Shown here: positions 33,662-45,600 of the stretch, in pieces | Layout of the letters: every line of letters begins with the position of its first letter | How positions within the stretch are numbered: the stretch's first letter is position 1 | Source of the DNA: Lanius collurio | Lineage: Eukaryota; Chordata; Aves; Passeriformes; Laniidae | NCBI GenBank assembly: GCA_020086605.1 | Contig: JACBWW010000004.1 | Location: 40,343,817-40,407,816, forward strand | Length of the DNA: 64,000 bases | Direction of reading: 5' to 3' | Translations under genes and position numbers: made by a program | Notes under the pieces: generated by a model | What the model was told of the DNA's origin: nothing | The model's database searches: none | Seen by the model: the letters and a program-made list of their open reading frames with translations, nothing else

Positions 33662-36600
33662 GTAGGAAATAAAAAATCCTTCCTCTGTCCTGGGAGGATC
33701 TGTAAAATTGTGGGTGGCAGAACAGGGGACAATGTGGCATGCCTTCACTCTTGGCATGTGTGGGTGAGCATGTGGTCTCTGTCTTATTCAGATTTCTAAG
33801 ACTAAACTCTGGCACAGCCAGCTGTTAGGAACTAAAAGTTCCAGGAGGGCCTTGCACCTCCAGGGAATTCCTAAGACAAGTGGGACTGCAATTCCAAATT
33901 TTTAAGGAATGCATAAAATAAAAAAAGCCATGACAATTCTTACAAACATCAAACATGCAGTGGATAGGAAAGCTGGAGGGGAAAAAAATCTTCAGTTTAA
34001 TTTAAAACAAAATCCAAACAACTTCCCCCCCAAAGAAACCACATGATGAACAATCCATCAACCTCTCACAAAAAAACTTGACACAAAAAAGTTATGCAGT
34101 CATAGCTAAAGCCCGATCCAAAAACTCACCTTAGACCGGAGCTATAACTTTGCTCTACAATAATGTGTTTCACTGCATTCTGTTAAAAAAAGTACTTGTT
34201 AACAAAATCCCTGTAGTTCTTCATGAGTTCTGTTTTGAAGGCTTATCAGGAAGGTTACATGGGGATTGTTTTTCTCCTGCCCCATCTCTCCCCACATCTA
34301 TAAATAACACCTGACATGTTCATGCTGCTTTGAATATTGACTCACTTTGTTTGGGTTGTGTGATGCCTAATTTTTATAGTTACATTAATAAATTTTTATT
34401 AAGCTTTTATCTAAAGTTGCACATTTAATGGATAGTTACGAGGTTTTAGCCTACACCCCTTTGTTATTTGTTTCTTTGTGCGTCCCTCCACACTAGGTGC
34501 TCTGCCCATGTATTACAAAGGGGAATTGCTCTGCTCCCTGTCCATGTTGTGGGAGTGGTGATACAGTCCCAGCAGGCAGAAGGTGACAGCAGAAAGCTAA
34601 CTCACTGTTATGGACAGAACATTTCCTTTAGGAGCTGCAAGATTTCCAGCAAGAGCTTGGAACTGAATCCAGATACCCACACGTCAGACTTCCCTCCCTG
34701 GCCAAAGAGATGGAGCTGTAGCTGATGTGCCCAGAGAGAGCTCTCTTGGGAACAGCAGTGGTCACAGGAGGCTGGCAGTGCCCCCTTTGAGCAGGAATGG
34801 AGGGAGGCAGGCAGTGAACTTGAAACAATGTTTCTGTAGTGGGGGAGGAAACAGATTGAACTTTCTCTGTACAAAATAACCTGAAATTCTCTCTCTGAAG
34901 TCCTGGTTGAATCATCCAGCATATCAATGGCTCCAGACAGGTGTTTGTGTCATCACTCAGCTGTGCTGGCAGACTACTGCACCCTGGGCAGGATGCAGTG
35001 CTGAAAGGGCACACTGCTGTGGGACAGAGCTGAGGATGGCAAGGACAGTCACAAGGAAGACTTGAGCCATGCCTCAAGTTTGTTCATTCTTTTGTCTTTG
35101 CAGCGGCTCCAGAGTGAACTCCCCCTAACCCCCGAGCAGCTGGAGACAGTTTTCAACAGCTTGGAACAGAATAATAAGGGATACCTGACACCTGTGGAAT
35201 TCAGCATGGGTCTAGGTAAGGACTGCACAGAGGCAGAGGAAGGAAAAAGCCCACCTGTGGCAGGATGTTTTTTGCTGGTAAGAAAGAAAGTGCAGTGGTT
35301 CCACTGAAGCTGCACCAGCTATGCAGGACAATGCCCCATGCTCATGTGAGCATCATTGGAGAGGGTGGGTGTGTATCCCCCTCCTGGAGGCTTTGTGCTG
35401 CCTTCTCCCTGCCTACCTGGTAGACCCAGCCACAGAACATCTGCTGGAGAGGGTGCATGCTGTGAGCTGTGCCTGGCTATCTGATCCACAGTTCTTCATC
35501 TGCATGGAAATATGCCTCTTGGCAACTGTCTCCAGCTGGTAGCAGTGCTGTTCAAGGGCATTAACAGGAGTCCTGTTGGTAGGCTAGAACACTGGCAAAT
35601 AAGCCTTTATCTTCTTTTTACTGCTGTCTTTTCCAAACACTAGGAGAATGCTAATCCTCATCAGAGGAGGATGCCAGAGTCCTCACCCAGCAGCACAGGT
35701 GCTCAGCTGCTCTCAGAAAATCTGCATCTGTCAGCGCTTTCCTTGGACATGTAGGGGTGTTAAGTGAATCAGGTCAAAGCAAGTGAACACGGGTGGTCTA
35801 GCATTTTCAGAAGTGATGGAAGAGGCTCCTGAATTTTGCTGTCCTGATTGCTCAGACTGTGTTTGCTCCTGGCTTTCTCACAACTTGGGAGCGAGGGCTT
35901 TTTAATGCTGCTCTTAGAATGCTCAGGAACAGCCACCATGAGAGGAGAAGTTGCAAACTTTTCCTCTAAATAAACCCAGTAAACTGTGTCTTGGGCCAGC
36001 CTGTTCAGGGACTGTTTTAACCCACTGAGTGCTTGTTCACTATGCCTGTTCCTGCTCTGAGCCTCTGTCCTTGTTGGCTGGTTCTACTGCTTTAGGCAGA
36101 AACAAGAGTTCTGTTGGGAGTGGGGGCTTTTCAGCCCACCACTATGTAGCAGGTGAATGGGCATCATTTGGGCATCTTGGCAACCACAATGCCCTCTGTA
36201 TTATGACTTGGTTATTCCCAAATCTCATTGCATGAGGCATTTGTGCCATGGGCACAGCCTCAGATGGACATCATGAGGGCATCTGCCTCAGTGCCATTGC
36301 TGGGGGAGAAGTGGGCAAGTTTTCTCTTTGTGTAGGTGTCTGGCTAAACCAGCACAGTAGGCAGCCTGGCTCCATGGCACTTGCTCCAATCTAGGCAAAA
36401 CACTTAATTTCTGTATTTCTTTTCTTCATGGTTATTCTTTGTGTGTTGCATCACTGAAATACTTTTCAGGCTTTGCCCCTAACTCAAGACTTTGGCCTAG
36501 CTGTCTTTTTTATGGAGTGTGTGGGGGAAATTAAGGGAAGCAGTTCAAGCTGCAATCAAGTTTGCTTCTTGAGACAGCTCTTTGCTTCTTCTAGGATATA

Positions 36601-39600
36601 AAAACAATCTTCAGATCATTCTCTACCTCATTTTTCCCATTTCTACCTCAATTTTCCCATCTCCAAAAGAGACATAATGAGACATAATTACTCTTTCTCA
36701 AAAGCAACATCAAAAATGCCTAATCTAAACCCTTCTAAATTAACTGTGTGATCATCAGGTTTTAACCAAGTATATCTATCCCCACACTGCAAGTTTTTTA
36801 CAGTACATTTTAGGAGTGGGAGAGAAGCAGCTAAATTCTGGATTTATGGAGATAAGAAGAGGTAGAGTCATTTGAACTATAATAATGGTGGATATATTTG
36901 CCCTTAGAGTAACGTCTTGTTCTCATCTGCTCTGTGAACATTCTTGACTCCTGGTCTTGCAGTTGGGAAAAGTAATTTCTGCCTTTTGCACCAAGCAGAT
37001 ATATTTTGGAAGGGAAGAGTAGCTGCTGCTGAAGACCTGACCTCTGTATACAAGATGAGGGCCTGTGTTTCTTGATCTGTTTCTTTGAGAAGAATTTGTT
37101 CCCAGCACCAGTATTTGTCACATGCCTTGCATAGCAGGATGTTCTTGTGGCATTAGCGTCTCAGCATGAAACAGAATCCAGATAGCTGGAAGCTATCTGT
37201 ACGTGGGATGGGGCAGGAGGAGGTGCTTAAAGAGGGCGAGTTCGTTCTGTTCTACACAATCCTAGTGAGAGGCTGTCCTTGTGTAGCGCTTGACTCAGAA
37301 TGGATGTAGCACATGAGGAGGGAGGGATAATGAGCCCCTCCTCTCCTGTTTTTAAACTGAGGAACTGCAGCATGGTACTACTCGGGCCCGGGCACGCCGT
37401 CCCGGAGAGAGCTTGTGGGATCGGTGGCGCCTGAGCCCACAGCGCCGCTCTGTGGGACTGGAGGGACCGCTTGCCACATGCTGAGAGCCCGAGGCCGAGG
37501 GTGGTAGCTCATCTGCACACAGATGTGAGCAGAGCCCCGGCATCCTGCGGCTGGGCTGGCAGCCAGTTTCAGCCCCAGCACTGCGGAACGGACACTGACA
37601 TCACTCAGGACGTCAGAACAGAGGCTCTTCACTGACCTGGAGCTGTATCCTACACCAGCAGCATGCAGGAGGCTTCTCACGGAGCTCTGTCAGGCTGCCA
37701 TGTAAATAGCAGCGTTTTAAATGACATCCAATTTGACTTTCTTTATTCTTCTTCTCTTCACCTTCCACCAGGAAAGTTAATAGGGATTGAATTGTGTCAA
37801 GGGGCTGGGAGAATGGATCACTCCAGGCATGAGGAGACTTTTGAGTCGGGCTGGTCAGATGACTTGGACCCTGCAGATGATGATGAAGAGAAACGATTCT
37901 GTTCCATGATGGAGCAGCTTGGAGCAGCCCAATTGTTTGAAGAGTAAGTAGGGGAGTGGCATGGCATTGCTTCTACCCTGTTTTGTCTTGCAGTACCAAA
38001 ACTTCAAAGTACCAAAACAGACCAAAGAGGTGAACTGAGCTGCTTTTTCTCTGAAGCTTGGGATTTCTGTACTGCTGCCTTGGATTTTCATACACTTGGT
38101 AGCAAATGCAGTGTGGTCTGGGTCTGCTCATTGGTTACCAATTACTTTTAGCCCAGTGCTTTTCGCAGTTTCCCAAATTCAAGTTGATAACACAGCTGTA
38201 AAATGGAACAGCTGGTAGCATACAAGTCCAGCACAGGCAGCAAATGAAAAGAAGCATGTGAGGGTTAGATGAGGTAAGGAGGATGAGTGTGCTCTCTGTT
38301 GCAAAATGGTGTGTGACTGTTCACATATTTTCAGACAATCATTTGCAAGAGTCTCTGTGAAGGATCTGTGTTCAAGGAGCTGCTTGGGGCTGGGCTGATC
38401 TTGAAGAGTGTGAAAGGATAAACTGGGCAAAGGGGTGCTCCTGTGAGCCTTGAAACTTGGTATTAATGCCCTTGCATGTAGCCCCAGTAGAGTCTACTGG
38501 CCCCAGTGTCATCCAGCCTTTTTTTGGGCTTTCCAACATGAAGCATTATGCATAACTGGCTCTTACTGAGGCACATCTGCATGGCCTGGGGTGCCCAACT
38601 GCATCTGGGCTGTCCTTTTCAGGCATTGTGCTCAAACTGTGTTGCCAGTTTGCAGGGAGCAGTCTGGGTTAGGGAAGGAGGTGGACAGGATTGGAGACAG
38701 AAGCTGAGAGTGATGGAGTTTGCTACTTTCAGAGGTGCATCTGTCACAAAACAGGCTTCTTTTTTCCTTTTTCATTGTGATGCAAAGCACCTGCATGTTT
38801 TGAGTGCTAAACAACTTCTGTCTGGAAAAAATTCTGGGAAGCTGTTATGCTTCGAACAACAGGATGACACTGTGAAAGGCCATATTACCTTTCTGGGAAA
38901 ACAGTCTCTACTGTTTATAACTCTGCTTTGACAAGCAGAAGTATTAAAGTGGAATTATCTTGTGTTTTATTTTGACCACTTACTGGCAGTTTTATGCAAT
39001 GAGTTCAGCAGCTACTTCATGTTACAACTTTGTGCCAAACCAGCTGTTGTAAAGCGGTAATATCAAACAGAAGCTAATTGGAGTGAGAGCAGGAATCTGA
39101 AATATTTTCACTGCTTTCTTTAGAAAGAAATGGGTTTATTTACTAACAGGACTCAATATGTTCTTTTATCTAAAACATGAAATTTTGATGAACTGCTATA
39201 ACTTTTTTAACTTGGGACAGAGAAGAAGGTCGGCACACAATACTGGCAAAGGAAATCAAAAGCTTTTTGATTGATTTTCTTTTGCTTTCATATTTTCCCA
39301 AAGGATACTAAGGGATACAAATTCATAGGCAAAGAAAAATACCTATTTGGATACTGACAATAATTATTCTGTATCTTTCAAGGCAGTTTTTCCAAAGTGT
39401 TTCATGATCTAAAATAAAAAATAAAAAAGCTCTTCCCTCAAAAAGAAATATGAAGTGATGTCTGCAGGCTTACAAGACACTTTGGGGATGCGTAAATTTG
39501 TAAGTGCTGGGTTCAAGTTGCAATGAATTAAATGTCAAAACAGTGTAATCATTATTGCAGGGTCAGAAAAAGACGTCTTTGGTTTTCCAGGGCTTCCTCC

Positions 39601-42600
39601 ATTGTTATCCTGATGTGCCACTTGAGCAAGTTTACATCTTTTTTTGTGCCTCGGTTTCCAAACGTGTAAAAAAAATAAGGAGGACAGTAGCAGCCAGCAG
39701 TACAGTCTGAGTGTAAGAAAAACACCAGTGATGTGTGATGTGTGCTAAACTCTGTGTGCTGTAACAGTTTGATCATAACACACAGCAAATTTGCTGAGAA
39801 TTCATTTCTTCAAGTCTTGATGTAGACACCAAATGTATTATTGATGAATATTTGGAAAAGCAGTCATTCCATGTTTGCTTCACAGATTATTTTTCTTTTC
39901 TTCTTTCAGATGACTTCCTTTATTTTGACCTCACAATAGATCCCACTCCACATGCATGCTCTGTCACCGTCCAATCTCCCCCTTTGCTGTAGTGGTGTAA
40001 CAGAGATCATCACAGGAGAATGGCAGTTTGTCCCGAGTGCATGCTGGAGTTGGAATAACAGTCCATAAGATGACACAGTAACTCTTGTGCTTTCCTTCTC
40101 TTTCGTATGCTTGCTCCAGCCCACATGAGATTCGGGAGCTCTGGGCTCGCTTACGAAAGGAGCGTCCAGAGCTCTTATCCAACTTTGAAGAGTTTCTGTT
40201 GCGTGTTTCATCATACATAAAGGAGGTGAATCATGAGAAGGAGTCTATGGAACAAGCATTGAAGAGGTAAGGAGGATATCATGGCCATCTGCTGCCAGGA
40301 GCCAGCTGATGCTTGGATCCTGCCTCAAATGCAAGGAGAGACTGGATTACAGGATGCACAGATATTTCTTGCTGTAATAGAATGACTATCTTGGTCTGAT
40401 CCCCATGGGTTTGTTCTGCATCCATACTCACCCATAACATTCAGTCTGGTTGAAATCCCACTCAATGCCACACAGCTGTGAGTAGGAATCTGTTTCCACC
40501 CTCCTCTTTCCTTTCTGTATTCTCTTTTTCTCTCCTGACCTGCGTCCACCTGTCTTTTGTAGGAAGGAGTCAGATCATGATCGAGAAGTCAGGTGCCTTT
40601 ATGAAGAAATGGAACAACAGATCAAAGCAGAAAGGGAGAGGCTGGTGTGCCAGGTACCTTTTCTCTCTCAGCTTGAAGGCAACATTCCTTTGGTCTGAAG
40701 TAGAGGTGGTGGCTCATCTGGCCATGGAACAGCTCTTACTGTGCTGGGTGTTGTGCACAGCTGTGTATCTTTACCTCTGCAGGAAGCACTGAGGCATGAC
40801 AGGAGTAACCTGCTCCAGAAGGAACTGCACAACAAAGAGCAGGAGCTCGAAAAAATCCTCTACCGCCAGAAGAAGGTAATGGGATCCAAATCCTTTCTAA
40901 CAAAGCACATCCCCTCTTCTGTCTTTCTGCTGAGCCATTTTCTGATGGAAAATGGTGTTCAGCTGCTGAGGTAATAGATAATTTGGCTCTAGCTAGTGTA
41001 ATGCTCTTGTGTCTCTGAAGGTGTTGAGATGGTTTGTCAAATAATTGATTTTTCTTCAGCTATAATGCCTTTCTGTGAATGTTTTGTGCATGCATTTTCT
41101 TACCTGCTTTGTGTTCTCTTGGCACAATCTTCCTATCAGCTGTACAATACTGGCAAGGAAGATAGGGTAAAAATTTCAAAGTTGTGAGTTTGAAGCCTTT
41201 TATGGTGTGTAGGGAAGATGTGTATGGACATAAAAGAGCCAGATTTCACTAGTTTTTTTTTATACTGGCTGCTACAAAATGACCCAGAATGAACAGTTCT
41301 GTGACACTTAGAGAGGTACATATTGTATACTTGCATTTGGGCACTTGATGACATATTGACTAATCAGTCACATAAAAGATCAAAGCACAAGCTTTCCTTT
41401 AGCCTGCCATCCTGGAGATGGACATTTGTATGGGATAGTCCATTCTGGATGTCTTTTTTCCCTTGGTGTCTGAAGAACTGAGATGTGACCCCCACAGAAA
41501 CAAGTCATGGCAGGTACCAGCAAGATGCTGGAGACTGGGGGTATCCCAGTTGAGTACCTAGCTGTGATGTGGATGAAATAACACTTCTCTGAAATCACTG
41601 GCTCATTCTGCAGCAGCTGGAAAGGCCAGCACAACTGAGGTGCCATCAGGAAGGATATCGAGAATAAGATAGAGGATGTATTATTCCTGCTGCCCACATC
41701 TTCGATGTGTCTCCTTTAGTGTGGGCAGTTCTGGTCTCCTCTAATTCCACTGTGTCCTAATTGAGTATGAAGGTACAGAGTGCTAATATGATTGAACAAA
41801 CAGAAAATTTGCCTTAGGAAGAGAAACCAGGAAAGTTTAGACTTGGTTTTGGAGAGAAGGGGACTGAGGGAATATACATATGAGCTTTATGAACTCAGAA
41901 AAGTGATGGATAAGGTCTACACAAAACTGTTATTCACCAAATCCTGCAGCAGCAAAGGTGAGGGACATTCAATGAGACCAGTATGAATTTGATTTAGAAG
42001 AACACACGTCATTATACAGAGATTAGTGCTGGACTTTTGGCCACAGAAGGCAGGCAATATCAGCAGTTCAAAAATGAATTGGACGAACAAATGGACAATA
42101 GGCTTGTAAATATTTGTTGAAAGGAGGAACAGTCAGAGATGTGGCCACTAACATCCCTAGTCCAGGGACCATAGATGGGAGGGCTGTATGAGGGGAATGG
42201 ACCATAGTTAGGAGCCCAGGCATGCACTTCCTAGGTAGCATTTCCTCTTTCTGAAGGCCAGGGCAGAACACTTGGGCTGCAAGTACACTTTCAGTTACTC
42301 AAATGGTCATTTCTGGCGCTCTTCACTCTGAGGCTTGTACTGAGCTGTGTGGATAATCGGGTCCCTCTTGTGGCCTAAACCCAGTACTGTGATGGTGCTA
42401 TTCCACAGTATCCCTTCCAAGGACAGACCGCATAAATGGGAGAGTTGTATGTGGTGGAGTTTTTGTAGGCAGGGCCGGGTGTGCTTTATTTAAAGCCTGC
42501 TCTTTGGCTTATTGAAAGATCTGAAGGCAGTAAGCAGAGGTTGCTGGTTTTTAGTCTCAGCTCCACTGCACAGCATATGTAGTCCTGTTGAAATATTCCC

Positions 42601-45600
42601 CAGTGTCCACAGGCCTGGAGGACTCCAGACAAAGCTGTATGTGGCTTGCTCTTCTAGCCTCAGTGGGGAGATATAAATGAGGCTTGTGTTTCAAGGAAGC
42701 TAGGAAAGGTCAGATTCATTCATTCTTGCTCTTGGCTGTTGTACATGTGTGCTGGCAGAGAGGAGGGTAGCAAGAAAAAAAAGCATTTTATCTTCTGCCA
42801 TGGTATGCTGCTTTATTTTTCTTTTGAGAGGGGAGGAAAGCAGGCTGAGAGAAAAGGCAGGCTGAAGGTGTTAATTTGGAGGCTGACTCTGCCACCTGCT
42901 GCTCTGATCAGACCTGATTCCTGGTGCTTCTATAAGCATGGATTGCATACTTTTATTTTGGGCTGTTAAGTTCTCAGATGGGTACCGCAGTTCCTATGTA
43001 GCAGCAGCTTCAGCAGAGGGCCCTGGTTAGCTAGTGTGGCTGGCTGGATGCTGCTGTGTCAGTATGATCCCTCTTGGAATGCCCTACTTGTCATCTGAGA
43101 TGGGCAGCTTTGGTGGCTCTCTGTGACTCTTTCCCAGCCTATGCCAGCCATTTGTAAGGAACTGAGTCACTGGCTGAGTACACGGCAGCAGGCTTGTAAC
43201 TTCCCAAATCAGACTTTGTTAGTTGTGCTGGGAGCTTGTGCTGCCTAGAGTGCAGCTGTGCCATGGTAGCATTTACATCTCTAGCCCAAGGTCCTGTCTC
43301 CAGCAGTAGTAAAGGCCACCCAATCACTTCACTTTCCAGGTGCAGTGTGAGATGTCCCTAGCACCTCAACATGTCCTCCTCTCAGCTGCCATGGGCTCAG
43401 GAAAGCCCTAAACTAGAAGATGCATTTCAAAAGCTGTGCTTAATAAGTCCCAAAAGACACAATCCTGCTTCCACCCAGATTTTTCCAGTCCACCTTTGAT
43501 CCTCATTTGCACTCTGATTCCTACAATGCCTGACAGCATCAGACTCCTCATGCTTCCTGAAGCACTTCCACAGCTGTGCCTGATTGCATTGCTTGGTTCC
43601 CCAATGCTGGCATGATGAGAGAGAATTCCTTCCAGTTCACCTTCTTGATGCCACTGGTGGCCTTGTAGACTTAAGTTGTGGTTACCCCCTTCTGCCTCAT
43701 TATTTACATCTGCTTTTTCAGCTTGTTTTCTACAGTTGTGATTGTAGCACAAACCCCTTCCTCTCTGTGTTTAACTCCTCCTCCCTTCCCACTGCAGCTG
43801 GAACATCAGCTACAGTCACTGAACTCGGAGCAGCTGGAGACCCGTGTACAGAATGAAAAGCTCCGGCACCTGAATGAAAACCTGCTGGAAGAGCTGGAGA
43901 AAAGCAAATGGGAGCTGGAGGCAGTGAGGAGGCAATTACAGAAGCTCCAGAAGGAGGCTCAGCTTGAGCAAGAGCAGAAGGACAGGTGGGGAAGGACAGG
44001 AAAGGGGGGTGTTAGGGCAAAGACACAGAGAAGGAAAGGTGGCCAGTTAAAGAATAAGTATCCCTAGTTAGGAGCCTTGGTGTCATTAGAGGATTGCCTG
44101 TCTCTTTTTGATGAAAAGGAAAAACATCCTAATGGTCTTATGGGCCTAAACAGAAAGTGATACTGCTACCTCTTGCCTACCTTTTGTGGGAAATGAATAT
44201 GTTCTAGAAAATCAGTACAAAAATAGAGATGTTCCTTAGCCTAAAGAAGGCTTCTCCATGTATCTTCCAGTTCACTATCACCTTTATAATGCTCTTGTTA
44301 AAGGTCCTCTTCTAATCACTTGTTCTCATTTCTGAGTTATATCTAATAATACATATATAAAACATTGGGATGTTTCAGATCCAGATGGCAGTGAGCATGC
44401 TCCCCATCTTTAGCAGCTGAGGAAGTGGAGAGGATGAATTGCTTGCTCTCATGTTGGAGGACAGCTGTGGTACAACCCCGCCATCCCAGCTCCCAGAGCA
44501 GTGCTGTTTCCTCTGAATTCTCCTGGCATAAAGCAGGCCCTTTGAGTGCCCCTGAAAGAGGGATGTTTACATTTCCTCTCCCAATAATTTATTTCCCTTT
44601 TTAAAATGCCTTTTTCTCAGGGATGTGTTTAGAGTCTCCAAGAACATGCAGAAAGAGAAACAAAGCCTCCTTCGGCAGCTGGAGCTCCTCAGGTGAGAAA
44701 TGGGGAAGGCTGGAGGGAAATGCTGAGCTCTTATGAGTATAAGGGGCTGAGGTTTCAGTTACTGTGCTCATTTCTCCCACGGAAAGCTACAGGATTGTAT
44801 TCAAGCAGTGTTTAAACTCTGCTTGTTTTTCTAGGTCCAGACAGAGTTGTGCAATTTGGCCATTACAGACTATGTTATTTCATTAGATAATCCCTCCTCT
44901 GGAGGAATTTTGTGTTTCCTGCTGGCTAAGGCAACCATGTAGAGCCCATTACCTCAGCTGGGTTACATGGAAATCCCAACATGTCTGGCCATAAACAACA
45001 TCTTTATCTCTGTTCCCAAGCTCTCTTTCTGCTCTCACTTTCAAATGTTGGGGTTTACTTCATTTTTGACAAGCATCTCATTGTGTCCTTCCTGTGTCTT
45101 CCTTTGGAGCAGAGAAATGAACAAGAAACTTCGAGATGAGCGAGATGCTTTTGAAGCCAAGAAGCTGGTTAGTCTAAGAAAGAAAACCTTAATTCCCAAC
45201 CACCCTCCTTTCATCTGCTGCTGTTGCTGTCACCACTCGGGGGCCTGTCACTTCCACGGGGGACAATGACAAGAGCTCATGGGCCTGGTGTTGTGCTTAA
45301 TACAGACTTTGCAGCACCTCTGTGTCCGTGCTGGAGGCAGGCTCTGCTCGTTGCTGCTGCCAGCTGCCTGGGTTTAAACCCAAGGCACATTGGCTGGGGA
45401 CTGTCACACAGCCCTGTGCAGGGCTGCATTGGGTGCTGCCTGCTGCACACATGGGGTCTGTGTGTTGTGCCAGGCACTGGGCACGTGCAAGGAGGGGAAA
45501 GAAGCTGGATGTATCCTGGAGCTGGGTGGTGAGGAAGAAGATGGATTCCCAGATGTGCTGCTGGCTGACTGGCATGGAGTGGCACAGGAAGGTTTTGGAG

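Noticed and set aside
36590..36690. Possible further MIR relic (TACCTCAATTTTCCCATCTCC)
   Set aside because: The match is short and lies in a local tandem repeat of CTACCTCATTTTTCCCAT, which explains it as well.
43408..43752. 114-codon minus-strand frame, considered as a decayed retroposon or pseudogene
   Set aside because: I could not match it to any protein family, and its end overlaps the polypyrimidine region of a real CRACR2B exon on the other strand.
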